Counted from the first letter of the stretch, positions 10,491-20,169 are shown. The stretch: DNA of 64,000 nt from Methanobacterium petrolearium (GCF_017873625.1 NZ_JAGGKL010000001.1:273001-337000), one strand, 5' to 3'. The notes: generated from the letters alone by a model not told the origin. Numbers and translations are program-made.

Positions 10491-11831
10491 ATGGCATATT
10501 TTCGAGAAAAAATTGAAACCATGCCTCGAAATGAGTTGGATGCCGTGTTGGATGAGCGCGTCCGCTATACAGTTGCTTATGCTGCAGAAAATTCTATTTT
10601 TTATCGTAAATGGTTCCAGAAAAATAACATAAATCCTGCGGATATCAGGGAACACGAAGATCTGCGGGAATTACCAATTATCTCTGGGAAAACAGTTCGT
10701 AAACACCAGCCACTAGAAACTGATGACTTTGAATTCAGATCTGTTGATTGGGATGAAGTTTACACCATTCATGAGACCAGTGGGACCAGTGGAACACCCA
10801 AGTCATTTTTTTTAACTGGAGAGGATTGGGATCGATATTCTGAGAAGTACGCTCGGTCATTTGTCAGTCAAAACTTCGGTCCGGGAGATAAAGTGGTGGT
10901 GTGTGCTTCTTATGGTATGAATGTGGGGGCCAGCACCATGACTCTTGCTGCCCAGAAAATGGGAATGACCATAATTCCGGAGGGTAAATGCACGTTTCCA
11001 GTACGTATCATGAAGAATTATCAGCCTACCGGTATCGTGGGCAGTGTTTTTAAACTCATCCGTCTGGCTCGAAGAATGGAAAAGGAAGGTATGAACCCTC
11101 AGGAATCCAGTATAAAACGCCTTGTTGCTGGTGGTGAGAGTTTTGCTGAAGAATCTCGTGCCTATGTGGAAAAATTATGGGATGTGCCGGTTTACAACAC
11201 CTATGGTAGCACCGAAGGAACCATGTGTGGAGAGTGCCATGAGAAGGTAGGACTCCATGTACCGGAAGATATGGTGCATCTGGATGTTTATAACCCTCAA
11301 ATGGAGGATTTCATTGCAGATGGGGAATGTGGAAGAATGGTTTTAACTACTCTACTTTCTCCTGGTGACAAAACTGGCACGTTACTTTTGAATTATGATA
11401 CTGAAGATACCACAGTGGTGGTAAGCAGGGATAAATGTCCCTGTGGCCGTACACACATGCGAATACTTAATCCAGAAAGAGAGGCAGAAACAGCCTGGGT
11501 GATGGGTGCACCCTTTAACAGGGTTGATATTGAAAGAGGTGTTTTTCAAACGGGTAACATGGACTATTTAACTGGGGAATATGAGGCATTTCTCTATGGG
11601 GATGAAGAAGAAGTTACCCTCAGGGTGAGTATGGAGTGTCATGATGTCAAAAACTGCCCACAGGAACTTGTTCAGGAGAATTTTTTGAAAACTTTCCTTC
11701 AGTACAAAATTGCCCTATCTGAAGCATATCATGATGGTAGTTTTAACATCCTCTTTAATTTTACTGGACCTGGTGGTCTTGAATTTTATAAGATCAGGGG
11801 AAGACCTAAGCGTTTGGTTGATCGTCGGTGA
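10491..11831 (+). CDS. Coenzyme F390 synthetase-like / phenylacetate-CoA ligase family adenylating enzyme
   Basis: AMP-forming adenylating enzyme of the PaaK/F390 synthetase group, 446 residues. The adenylate-binding signature TSGTSGTPKSFF lies near residue 97, and YNTYGSTEGT forms the second core motif. Two Cys clusters, MCGECHEK and DKCPCGRTHMRIL, resemble the metal-binding segments of this family. In Methanobacteriales such proteins are annotated as coenzyme F390 synthetase, which adenylates or guanylates F420 under oxidative or hydrogen stress. The genus carries several paralogues, so this one may act on a different carboxylate or phenolate. The C-terminal domain is longer than in F390 synthetase I as I remember it. 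Confidence 0.82.
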   Translation: MAYFREKIETMPRNELDAVLDERVRYTVAYAAENSIFYRKWFQKNNINPADIREHEDLRELPIISGKTVRKHQPLETDDFEFRSVDWDEVYTIHETSGTSGTPKSFFLTGEDWDRYSEKYARSFVSQNFGPGDKVVVCASYGMNVGASTMTLAAQKMGMTIIPEGKCTFPVRIMKNYQPTGIVGSVFKLIRLARRMEKEGMNPQESSIKRLVAGGESFAEESRAYVEKLWDVPVYNTYGSTEGTMCGECHEKVGLHVPEDMVHLDVYNPQMEDFIADGECGRMVLTTLLSPGDKTGTLLLNYDTEDTTVVVSRDKCPCGRTHMRILNPEREAETAWVMGAPFNRVDIERGVFQTGNMDYLTGEYEAFLYGDEEEVTLRVSMECHDVKNCPQELVQENFLKTFLQYKIALSEAYHDGSFNILFNFTGPGGLEFYKIRGRPKRLVDRR

Positions 11832-11998
11832 GAGTAAATGGATTGACATATGAATTCATTTTTCTCCATAGAACTACGGAAATCCATAGACCTATAATGA
11901 AATGTATTGGGATACTTGGAATTGAATGGTCTTGATTCAGGTAGTTTCCACAAAATTTCATGGTTAGAAACTACTTTTACCCTAATCTATCTTTTACC

Positions 11999-12562
11999 CT
12001 AATAATAATCAAAGACCTGAACAGTCCAATTCACCTGATTTGCTGGAGTATCAGGAACATCAATGTTCACTGAGTAACTTCCTGGCTGAACATTGGATTG
12101 CAAACTCATAGCCTTAAGAGAAGTGTCAGCTCCTTTCCATGCCAGATCATCAGAGGATATAATACCACTAACACCGTAGATTTCGCACTTTAGACTGGTA
12201 TCTTGTTTCAGGGGTTGGGCAGTGATATAAACCTTAACTTTACTTCCTTCAATCTGAAAAGACATTAAATCATCTGAATTTCCATTGTAAATAGCGATCT
12301 GCTGCCATGATGCATGTCCAGAAAGGTAAGAATCATTATCAGATATCGAACTATGAGTTCCAGGCCATAAAATGGCAACAGTAACGATAAACAGTATCAA
12401 AATACCAACACCCAAAATTTTCAAATTTTTAACCGTAAAACCTCCCTTATCATCCTTTTTTGAATCAGAAGGCATTTGAAACTTGAGGGGTTCGCCACAA
12501 AACTCGCAGATAACAGCATCATTCGGATTTTCATGTCGACATTTAGGGCAAATCATTTTCAT
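11999..12562 (-). CDS. Zinc-ribbon membrane protein of unknown function
   Basis: A 187-residue protein. The N-terminal double zinc knuckle is CPKC...CEFC within the first 22 residues. A hydrophilic linker is followed by one membrane helix at about 48-67, and an outside domain of about 120 residues is rich in beta-strand-forming and Ser/Asp residues. This zinc_ribbon plus single-helix plan is common in methanogen surface or sensor-like proteins. GGTGA lies 6-7 bases before the ATG. No enzymatic motif is seen. Confidence 0.85.
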   Translation of the reverse strand: MKMICPKCRHENPNDAVICEFCGEPLKFQMPSDSKKDDKGGFTVKNLKILGVGILILFIVTVAILWPGTHSSISDNDSYLSGHASWQQIAIYNGNSDDLMSFQIEGSKVKVYITAQPLKQDTSLKCEIYGVSGIISSDDLAWKGADTSLKAMSLQSNVQPGSYSVNIDVPDTPANQVNWTVQVFDYY

Positions 12563-12799
12563 TCACCAGTTCTTTTTTAAAAACAATTTCATGGATAATT
12601 TGTTACTTAAAGATATTATACTTTATTTCATTCCTGATGATAAGGTATGGCTATTAAGCTGATGGTAGTAAGATATGCTATTAAAAATAGTCCTGTTTGA
12701 GGATTGGCATACAAATAATATTCAATCAGCCTTGTAAACATTCGAACTATTTTCAAAACGAATTTTTGAGATTTAAAAATAAAAATTAGCGGGATGAAA

Positions 12800-13264
12800 T
12801 TATTTATTAGGACTTTGCACTTCTAAAATCTGTATAGAATGGGTAGGGCAGTTCATCTGACAATCCAAACATCCACAACACCCGGCACTGTTTATATGGC
12901 ATTTCAAATCCACAATAGAAATGTTATTCATTAGGCACACATCTGCACAAACACCACAACCAATGCAACTGTCTTTTACATTGGCTTTAAACTCTTCTTC
13001 AATCAAAATATCCACAATAGTCCGGGTATTTTCAAGATCACCAGTTAAAGAATAGGTAACATGTAAGAAATCCCTGTTACAACAGTTTGTTATTGACTCT
13101 GCAACTTCAATGGAGTTCCAAGAGAGATTCCTTCCATTCAAATAATGTGAAACTGTTGATCGATCCATACCAAGCTTATTAGCAATATCTTTTTGGAAAT
13201 AGCCCTTTTCTCTGAGCTTAACCGCCGCCAGGTACTTCAATCCAGATGCAATATGTTTTGGCAT
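12800..13264 (-). CDS. Helix-turn-helix regulator with two [4Fe-4S] ferredoxin motifs
   Basis: A 154-residue protein. Residues 19-45 form a helix-turn-helix (QKDIANKLGMDRSTVSHYLNG). After a linker with a C61-C62 pair there are two ferredoxin motifs: C100-x2-C103-x2-C106-x3-C110, and C129-x2-C132-x2-C135-x3-C139. This is a predicted DNA-binding protein that could sense redox state, iron or oxygen through its clusters. A frame extends to 13276, but GGTGGAG just before the ATG at 13264 fixes the start. A palindrome lies 14-28 bases upstream of that start, over the predicted transcription start, which suggests autoregulation. The same palindrome stands before the fwd operon at 53776. That it binds this DNA is inference. 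Confidence 0.9.
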   Translation of the reverse strand: MPKHIASGLKYLAAVKLREKGYFQKDIANKLGMDRSTVSHYLNGRNLSWNSIEVAESITNCCNRDFLHVTYSLTGDLENTRTIVDILIEEEFKANVKDSCIGCGVCADVCLMNNISIVDLKCHINSAGCCGCLDCQMNCPTHSIQILEVQSPNK

Positions 13265-13277
13265 TATCTCCACCATG

Positions 13278-13316
13278 TGTGTTAATTACACATTAATCAA
13301 GGTTTAATATTTATAG
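13278..13316 (-). promoter_or_regulatory. Promoter and palindromic operator of the HTH-ferredoxin gene
   Basis: Read on the minus strand, a TATA box CTATAAATATT (13316-13306) is followed about 26 bases later, centre to centre, by TGTGTAATTAACACA (13292-13278). Archaeal transcription starts some 25 bases past the TATA box, so the palindrome covers the predicted start, a classic repressor position. It differs by one base from the palindrome at 53776-53790. Confidence 0.7.
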
Positions 13317-13446
13317 ATTGCTACTGTGAGTGAATAGATCTGTCCAAATTTGTCATTTTAATCACTCAACTATGGATGGTAGATATGATAATTAAAAAAA
13401 ATGAAGGACAGTATTGATATTAAATCATCAACATCCAATTAAAAAT

Positions 13447-14274
13447 TTAACAACACCCATTGATAGTCAGATTCAGTTTATCCACTCCAAAAACAAATTC
13501 CTTGTTTTGTTCTTTAACCAAACTATAAGCCTGATCTTTAAATGATTCGTAAACAATGGAAGGCACACCCTTTTTAATGAGAGGTACAGTACAATAATTT
13601 GGGCTTGTTGCTGATGCTGGAGAATAATATGGAACATTTTTAAGGGTATTTGTTAAGTTATGAGCAATTTCAATCGAGGAATATTCCTCTATTGGGGTGA
13701 ATAAGAAGACCTTTTTGGAGTATTCACCATCAGTACCATGAACATCAATGGCAAGACGAAAGTTATCATTGGCAATGTCTGGAACCACATACTTATTGGC
13801 AAGGAATTGTCCGTTCATCCTTCCTTTAGCATAATCATTGGCATACTGGGTCACATTAATGCGATAGAAATAATAACAGTATTTAAAAGAAGCAGAATTT
13901 TCTTTAACATTCTCGCTGATGGCTTTGTGTGCAACCCATTCACGGGGATGTTCACCTAAAATGTAAGCTATCTTAACTGATGAACTGCAGTTACCGTAAG
14001 GCCCTTCTTTCACCACGTTACCGTATGTTTCATTTCCAATGACTTTTCGAATGACTGGTTGGGTGAATGGAGTGTCTTCTGTAGAATAAACATTATAGAT
14101 GGGTAATATAACCACTAAAAACAGGCAAAAAATTGAAATCAATCCAAAAACTAGTTTATGGTGTTTGTATGAGGTTATATTATTATTTAACTCCTTAAAT
14201 TCTCTTTTTAACTTTTTGAACTTATCTTTCAATCTAATCGCCCTTAATGGCATAATAAAAATAAGAATTGCCAT
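13447..14274 (-). CDS. Membrane-anchored M14-like metallocarboxypeptidase homologue
   Basis: A 275-residue protein with a basic N-terminus, one membrane helix at about 41-60, and an external domain. The domain holds GEHPREW with H109 and E112 in an HxxE pattern, DVHG with H179, and VYES with E243. Together these match the zinc ligands and catalytic Glu of M14-type carboxypeptidases and related deacylases. The domain is short for the family and I am not sure it is active. A TTG at codon 15 with GGGCGAT before it is a plausible alternative start. It could trim cell-wall peptides, which is a guess from topology. Confidence 0.65.
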   Translation of the reverse strand: MAILIFIMPLRAIRLKDKFKKLKREFKELNNNITSYKHHKLVFGLISIFCLFLVVILPIYNVYSTEDTPFTQPVIRKVIGNETYGNVVKEGPYGNCSSSVKIAYILGEHPREWVAHKAISENVKENSASFKYCYYFYRINVTQYANDYAKGRMNGQFLANKYVVPDIANDNFRLAIDVHGTDGEYSKKVFLFTPIEEYSSIEIAHNLTNTLKNVPYYSPASATSPNYCTVPLIKKGVPSIVYESFKDQAYSLVKEQNKEFVFGVDKLNLTINGCC

Positions 14275-14480
14275 AACTAAAAAAGGGTATTAGTATTTTT
14301 TATTTATAAATATTTTCAAATCCAAGTCTTAGTGGGGTTTTAAGATTCCGTGGGGATGTGAATTCAAGTCATCCCTACTATATTTCAAATGGTTATTAGC
14401 ATAATTAGTATATTAAAAATGAACAGCAGAATTGAAAATCAGTACTCCATCTTTGGAGTGGAACTGAGTGGTAATCTATC

Positions 14481-15734
14481 ATGTTAAACGCAGAAACATA
14501 TCTAACCCCTCAAAAAGGAATAGGTGGAGAAATAAGAACCACCAACCAAGATTTTTATGTGGAAGAAATCCCACTAAACTTGCCCAGTGGTGAAGGGCCA
14601 AACACATGGTTATGGCTTGAAAAAGAAGGTCGAAACACTTTAGATGTGGTTTTAGACATTGCTCGAGAGCTTGGCATTAATCGAAAGCAGATGGGATTTG
14701 CTGGTATGAAGGATAAAGCAGCGGTAACTCGTCAATGGATATGTGTGAGTAATAAAACCCCTGAAGAACTGAAAGAACTGGAGGGTAAGCTGCATCATGT
14801 TAAGATCTTGGATGTAGTCCCTAATCAGAAAAAATTGCGCATCGGACAACTGGTGGGGAATAAATTTCGTTTGATGGTTAAGGATGTGGAAGATCCAGAT
14901 TCAGCAGCCCAAAGGGCCAGAGGAATACTTGAAAAACTGAAAGAAAGGGGAGTACCTAATTACTATGGATATCAGCGGTTTGGCAAGAACCGGTCCAACA
15001 CTCATCTTGTGGGCAAAGCCCTGATCAAGTGGGGGGTGAAAGCAGCAGTGGATCGTTATATCGGCCATCCATACGATACTGAACCACAGCATATTCAGGA
15101 AACCCGCCGATTATATGATGAAGGGGACTTAAAAGAATCTATGGAATCTATGCCCAGTGGAATGCGCTATGAAAAGATGATGATCCGTGCCCTTCTGAAA
15201 GATAAGAAAAAGAAGGGAGAATTGGATGAAAATTCTTATATCCTGGCACTTAAAAGCCTTCCCAAACCATTAAGCCGGATGTTTGTCCATGCATACCAAT
15301 CATTCCTGTTCAACCGCGCAGTAAGCGAACGCACTAAGCTGGGGATAGATCATTATGTGGAAGGTGACATTTTAATTGACAATGAGGAACACCTTATCCA
15401 TGAATTTGACCCAGACAAAATAAATCAGAGGATAAAGGAATTCCAGGCCCATCCTTCCAGTCCACTTTTTGGGAGTAAAGTACCCCTTGCCGGTGGAAAA
15501 TTGGGCAAAATGGAACAAAAAATATTGGATGAAGAACAACTTAAACTGGATGATTTCATGGTACCGGCAATGCTTAAACTTGGCAGCCATGGTATACGCC
15601 GAGCAGCACGCTTCAAAATATGGGACGTGTCTGCAGAGACAACTGAAGAAGGGGTTTTGGTAGAATTTTCAATTCCCAAGGGTTCCTACGCCACCAGTGT
15701 TTTAAGAGAAGTTATGAAGAAGGATGTTTATTGA
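14481..15734 (+). CDS. truD: tRNA pseudouridine(13) synthase TruD
   Basis: Makes pseudouridine at tRNA position 13. The 417-residue protein has the TruD signature GFAGMKDKAAVTRQW near residue 73, with the catalytic Asp in MKDK, then NYYGYQRFGKNR and the C-terminal GSYATSVLREV typical of the family. The insertion domain between is of normal archaeal length. The ATG follows GTGGTAATC. A pair of hairpins lies after the stop codon. Confidence 0.97.
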   Translation: MLNAETYLTPQKGIGGEIRTTNQDFYVEEIPLNLPSGEGPNTWLWLEKEGRNTLDVVLDIARELGINRKQMGFAGMKDKAAVTRQWICVSNKTPEELKELEGKLHHVKILDVVPNQKKLRIGQLVGNKFRLMVKDVEDPDSAAQRARGILEKLKERGVPNYYGYQRFGKNRSNTHLVGKALIKWGVKAAVDRYIGHPYDTEPQHIQETRRLYDEGDLKESMESMPSGMRYEKMMIRALLKDKKKKGELDENSYILALKSLPKPLSRMFVHAYQSFLFNRAVSERTKLGIDHYVEGDILIDNEEHLIHEFDPDKINQRIKEFQAHPSSPLFGSKVPLAGGKLGKMEQKILDEEQLKLDDFMVPAMLKLGSHGIRRAARFKIWDVSAETTEEGVLVEFSIPKGSYATSVLREVMKKDVY

Positions 15735-15782
15735 TCAATTTCCAATCATACTATTACTTCTCAACTGCTCTTACCAAACCCA

Positions 15783-15839
15783 GATATGAGGTTTCATATC
15801 ATAGGATGGATTACCCCTCATTTTAGAGGGGGCCCCCTC
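15783..15839. terminator. Hairpins between truD and the YHS gene
   Basis: Three structures lie in a row. First is GATATGA-N4-TCATATC (15783-15800). Second is CCCCTC-N6-GAGGGG (15814-15831). Third is a perfect 14-base palindrome GAGGGGGCCCCCTC (15826-15839). The last two share the central G-run, so only one can form at a time. They lie between convergent genes and probably act at transcript ends. Confidence 0.5.
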
Positions 15840-15869
15840 ACTTAAACCTTATAAAAAAAATGATTCATA

Positions 15870-16013
15870 TTATTCGGCGTATTTTTCGGGATTTTCATCG
15901 AATTCTTTTTTACATCCTGGAGCACAGAAATAGTAAATTTTACCCTGGTATTCGCTTTTAAACTTTGCAGTTTTCTCGTCAACATCCATTTTACATATTG
16001 GATCCACAGCCAT
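15870..16013 (-). CDS. YHS-domain small protein
   Basis: A 47-residue protein consisting of a single YHS-type metal-binding domain. DPICKMDVD at the start, then KIYYFCAPGCKKEFDENPEKY at the end, give Cys at positions 7, 30 and 34. A strong GAGGTGAG precedes the ATG at 16013. It follows the copper P-type ATPase gene by 93 bases on the same strand. YHS domains often accompany or are fused to copper ATPases, so a role in copper handling is likely but inferred. Confidence 0.88.
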   Translation of the reverse strand: MAVDPICKMDVDEKTAKFKSEYQGKIYYFCAPGCKKEFDENPEKYAE

Positions 16014-16106
16014 TCTTCTCACCTCACATCATTTCTCGGACATAGTTTATGATGTTTATCTAAAATCTTGATCTTTTCTTCTTCTCCGTCAAATTTTTCA
16101 TGAAAT

Positions 16107-18542
16107 TCAACTGGATTTAGCCTTAACTGGAGGTAAATATCCCTTTAAAAGGAGTGAAAGAGTTACAATGGTCACCGAACTTAGAGCCATGGCCAGACCT
16201 GCATATTCTGGGCGGAAAGTTATTCCAAATGAGGGGTATAACAGTCCAGCAGCTACTGGTATAAGAATGGCATTGTAAGCGAATGCCCAGAACAAGTTGA
16301 GTTTTATTCGGCCCATAACTTTATTTGATAATTGTATTCCTGCAACTGCGTCCACTAAATTGTCTTTGATAAGTACGATCTCTCCACTTTCAATAGCCAC
16401 ATCTGTCCCACTGCCAATGGCTATCCCTACATCAGCTTGGGCCAGTGCCGGAGCATCATTAATTCCATCACCAACAAAAGCCACTATTTCTCCATTATCC
16501 TGAAGTCTTTTAACTTCATTGGACTTATCCTCTGGCAAAACTCCTGCCAACACTTTTTCAATACCGATCTTTTTGGCAATAACCTCAGCAGTCTTTTGGT
16601 TGTCTCCAGTTATCATGGCCACCATTAGGCCCATCTTTTTAAGTTCAGTTATGGCTTTGGGTGTGTCTTCTTTTAAAGTATCAGCTACTCCAAGAATACC
16701 GGATAAAACATTACCAATAGCCACTAAAACTACAGTTTTACCATTTTCTTCGATTTTTGAGATTTTTTCTCTATCATCATCGGTTATGTGGATTTTATTT
16801 TCTTCAAGGAGTTTACTGTTTCCTATTAAAACCGTTTTATCATTTAGGATTGCTGAAACTCCTTTTCCTCCGAAAGTATTGAATTTTTCTGTATCGAATA
16901 ATTCAATATCGTTATCATGGGCTTTGGTCACTATAGCCTCTCCCAGGGGGTGTTGTGAATTCCTCTCCACACTGGCAGCGATCTGTAACAGGCCTCTATC
17001 GTCAGTATTGATTCCATTAATATCGGTAACTTCAGGTTTTCCTTTGGTAAGTGTTCCAGTCTTGTCAAAAGTAATGGTGGTCAATTTTCCAGATGTTTCC
17101 AAGGCTTCACCATCTTTAACCAGTATTCCCAGTTCAGCACCACGCCCAATCCCCACAGTCACCGCGGTAGGTGTTGCCAGACCCAGAGCACAGGGACAGG
17201 CCACCACCAGGATAGATATCAGAACGGTGAGTCCAAAAAGAAGAGTACTTCCCAAAAGCAGGTACCAAACTACAAAGGCTACTATGGCTATGGTGAGAAC
17301 TGAGGGGATGAAATAGGTAACTGCCTGGTCAGCTATCCTCTGCACTGGTGGTTTGGACCCCTGAGCAGATTCTACCAACTTTATTATCTGGGCCAGGGCC
17401 ATATCTTTACCAATCTTTTCAGCCAGAAATTGCAAAACTCCATTCTGGTTAATGGTCCCTCCAACTACTGGGGAACCATCCTGTTTCAGGACTGGAATGG
17501 GTTCTCCGGTGATCATGGATTCATCCACATAACTTTCACCTGAAACCACTTTACCATCCACTGGTATTTTTTCACCAGGTTTAACCAGTATTTTATCTCC
17601 AACCATCACATCTTCTATGGGTACCTGGGTTTCAAAACCTTCCTCATCGATGATGGTAGCTGTTTTAGCTTGCAAACCAATTAATTTCTTTATAGCAGTT
17701 CCTGTACGTCCTTTAGCACGTGCTTCAAGCCAACGACCCAGCATTAAAAAACCAGCCAGCATCAGAGCAGTTTCATAGAACATGAAATCAGGAGTGAGCA
17801 CAATGTTAAATGTACCCAGCAGGCTGGAGCCATAAGCAACTCCAATACCCATGGCGTACATAACATCCATATTCAGAGCCTTATTCTCCAGAGAATGGTA
17901 AGCAGCGGTGAATATGGGATAACTCACATAAATAAAGGGAATAATAGTAACCAGAAACATGAAATAGGTCATGGGAATGGGCAACATAACTCCCGAGTAC
18001 ATCAACACCATTAAAGGAATTGAAAAGGCAAAAGCCACTATTAAACGGTTCCTTTTATCATTAAGATCCCTTTCCCTGGCTTTTTCCTCCTCACTTTCAT
18101 CTAATTCTCCCTCCAAACCCAGATATTCATATCCCAAATCTTCGATTGCATTTTTCATATCATTTACACTGGTCATCTGGGGATTGTAGGTTACATAGGC
18201 CTTTTCCGATGCCAGGTTAACATTGGCCTGGTTCACCCCATCAATTTTGTTTAGAACATCTTCTATAGCCTTAACACACATGGCACAAGTCATTCCCCCT
18301 ACCCTGATGGTGGCTTTTTCATTCACCACTGCATAGCCAGTGTCTTCCACTTTTTTCTCTAATTCCTGGAGTTGGAGCTTGTCTGGATCATAGTTTACAG
18401 TAGCCTTCTCTGTTCCAAAATTAACCTGGGCATCTTCCACCCCCTCCATATCTTGAAGCGATTTTTCTATATTCAGAGCGCATGATGCACAGTGCATACC
18501 TGAAATTTTGATTTCTGCCTTTTTTTTAGAGTTATCTGCCAT
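16107..18542 (-). CDS. copA: Copper-translocating P1B-type ATPase
   Basis: Heavy-metal P-type ATPase of 811 residues. Two N-terminal heavy-metal-associated domains carry GMHCASC (C18, C21) and GMTCAMC (C86, C89). The membrane CPC motif is at C449-C451, the phosphorylated Asp is D493 in DKTGTLT, the HP motif is NSQHPLGEAI, and the hinge is GDGINDAP. CPC with two CxxC domains fits Cu(I) export (CopA). It lies between an amidohydrolase gene and the small YHS gene, all on the minus strand. No CsoR or CopY-type repressor gene is adjacent. Confidence 0.96.
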   Translation of the reverse strand: MADNSKKKAEIKISGMHCASCALNIEKSLQDMEGVEDAQVNFGTEKATVNYDPDKLQLQELEKKVEDTGYAVVNEKATIRVGGMTCAMCVKAIEDVLNKIDGVNQANVNLASEKAYVTYNPQMTSVNDMKNAIEDLGYEYLGLEGELDESEEEKARERDLNDKRNRLIVAFAFSIPLMVLMYSGVMLPIPMTYFMFLVTIIPFIYVSYPIFTAAYHSLENKALNMDVMYAMGIGVAYGSSLLGTFNIVLTPDFMFYETALMLAGFLMLGRWLEARAKGRTGTAIKKLIGLQAKTATIIDEEGFETQVPIEDVMVGDKILVKPGEKIPVDGKVVSGESYVDESMITGEPIPVLKQDGSPVVGGTINQNGVLQFLAEKIGKDMALAQIIKLVESAQGSKPPVQRIADQAVTYFIPSVLTIAIVAFVVWYLLLGSTLLFGLTVLISILVVACPCALGLATPTAVTVGIGRGAELGILVKDGEALETSGKLTTITFDKTGTLTKGKPEVTDINGINTDDRGLLQIAASVERNSQHPLGEAIVTKAHDNDIELFDTEKFNTFGGKGVSAILNDKTVLIGNSKLLEENKIHITDDDREKISKIEENGKTVVLVAIGNVLSGILGVADTLKEDTPKAITELKKMGLMVAMITGDNQKTAEVIAKKIGIEKVLAGVLPEDKSNEVKRLQDNGEIVAFVGDGINDAPALAQADVGIAIGSGTDVAIESGEIVLIKDNLVDAVAGIQLSNKVMGRIKLNLFWAFAYNAILIPVAAGLLYPSFGITFRPEYAGLAMALSSVTIVTLSLLLKGYLPPVKAKSS

Positions 18543-18629
18543 TATATTCGCCTTTAAAATATCAATTGATCAGTTTTTTATTCTATTTTTGAACTTATCT
18601 GTCTGGAAAAAAATATTTTCTGAGTTTTA

Positions 18630-19877
18630 TCAAGTAAATGAGGATTTCCTGATGTTTTTTAAAATATTACCTTCCTTCATAACCAGAATTATGTTTTCAG
18701 GATTTCCCAATGATTTAATATCATTCAGTGGGTTGGTTTTACTTATAACCACATCTGCAAGTTTTCCTTCTTCGATTGTGCCTATTTTATCTTCCATTCC
18801 CAGTAATTGAGATGCTTTTTTAGTACCTGCCTGTATTGCTTCCATAGGTTCCATCCCTATATCACATAGAAAGCCTAATTCCCGCAAGTTCTGACCATGG
18901 GGAGCTATACCACTATCTGTACCCATAACCAATTTCACTCCGGCCTGGTAGGCTTTTTTCATACTTTCACGGCTGTTTATCCACACATTTTTCGCATCTT
19001 CCTGGCTGAAATAGGGAAACTCTCCCTTTTCCAGCAGTTCCATATTACTTACATTTACCAGCTGGGTGGTTATAAGCCAGGCATCATTTTCCAGGAGAAG
19101 ATCAATGCATTCATCATCCAGGTAAGTTCCATGTTCAATAGATTTTATTCCAGCATTCAAAGCGTTTTTAACACCTTTTGATCCATGAGCATGGGCCATA
19201 ACCTGCAAATTACGGAAAGAAGCTTCTTCAACCATTACCTGCAATTCTTCCCTGGTGAACTGGGGAAAGTCTGGACTGTCATTAGCACTTATCACTCCTC
19301 CCGTGACCATAACCTTCACCACATCTGCACCTGCCCTTAAAACTTCCCTAACTCTTTTCCTGACTTCATCTGCACCATCACAAACCGAGTTGGGCAGGCC
19401 AGGGTAGGTGGTTTTCACCTCATGGCCAGATTTCAATCTGGTATCAAAATGTCCACCGGTTATTGATAGGGGCATTACACTGATCTGAAGGCGAGGACCA
19501 CTAATTAAACCCTCTTCTACAGCCATTTTCACCCCATAATCTGCCATACCTGCATCTCTTACCGTGGTAACCCCTGCATCTACAGTTTTTTTTAAATTTT
19601 CAACTGCCTGGTAGAAGTATAATGATAGGGGGGTGAATAGGGGGTCTTCGAAGCGGAACCCTGTGAACATGATGTGCACATGGCAGTCAATAAAACCAGG
19701 GAGTATGAATCCACCATTGGCATTTATACGTTTAATTTCACCATCAGGAAGTGTGATAGAGCCTTCACTACCGCAATCAAGGATTTTCCCATCGTTTATT
19801 AGCACTCCTGCGTTTTTCACGGGTTTACCACCATTACCATCTATGAGTGTCCCGTTATGGATTAAAAAGTACACCAT
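18630..19877 (-). CDS. Amidohydrolase (imidazolonepropionase/prolidase-like, M38 group)
   Basis: A 415-residue metal-dependent hydrolase. It has GFIDCHVHIMFTG with the HxH ligands, TVRDAG, a VMVTGG segment whose preceding Lys region may carry the bridging ligand, HAHGSKGVKNAL, IEHGTYLD and MGTDSGIAPHG with the catalytic Asp. The pattern fits the COG1228-type amidohydrolases that act on Xaa-Pro dipeptides, organophosphates or imidazolonepropionate. No histidine-degradation genes are present, so a peptidase-like or detoxifying role is more likely. Substrate unknown. GGATGGTA precedes the ATG. Confidence 0.9.
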   Translation of the reverse strand: MVYFLIHNGTLIDGNGGKPVKNAGVLINDGKILDCGSEGSITLPDGEIKRINANGGFILPGFIDCHVHIMFTGFRFEDPLFTPLSLYFYQAVENLKKTVDAGVTTVRDAGMADYGVKMAVEEGLISGPRLQISVMPLSITGGHFDTRLKSGHEVKTTYPGLPNSVCDGADEVRKRVREVLRAGADVVKVMVTGGVISANDSPDFPQFTREELQVMVEEASFRNLQVMAHAHGSKGVKNALNAGIKSIEHGTYLDDECIDLLLENDAWLITTQLVNVSNMELLEKGEFPYFSQEDAKNVWINSRESMKKAYQAGVKLVMGTDSGIAPHGQNLRELGFLCDIGMEPMEAIQAGTKKASQLLGMEDKIGTIEEGKLADVVISKTNPLNDIKSLGNPENIILVMKEGNILKNIRKSSFT

Positions 19878-20169
19878 ATGATACCATCCTTAAATTATTA
19901 CATGGATTTTGCTATTTCATCTGTTTCTTCTAATTGTTATTTTTTTATCTAGTGATCATAAAGTAAAAAAAATAATTGATTCTTCTAATTGTAAGGGGAT
20001 GATCATTTTTTTCATGGATTCATTGGAAAATTGTGGACTGATCACTCTTATCATGGAAATCATACTTTTGTTTTAGTTGAGATGATGAATAAAGAAAAAA
20101 AATATTAAGGACATGAGATAATATCAACGTATATAAAATGGAGGGAAAACAAGTTAAGAGGTGAAAGAA

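Noticed and set aside
14353..14375. GGGATG-N11-CATCCC hairpin before truD
   Set aside because: Short stem in a divergent promoter region; it could easily occur by chance and no role is suggested.
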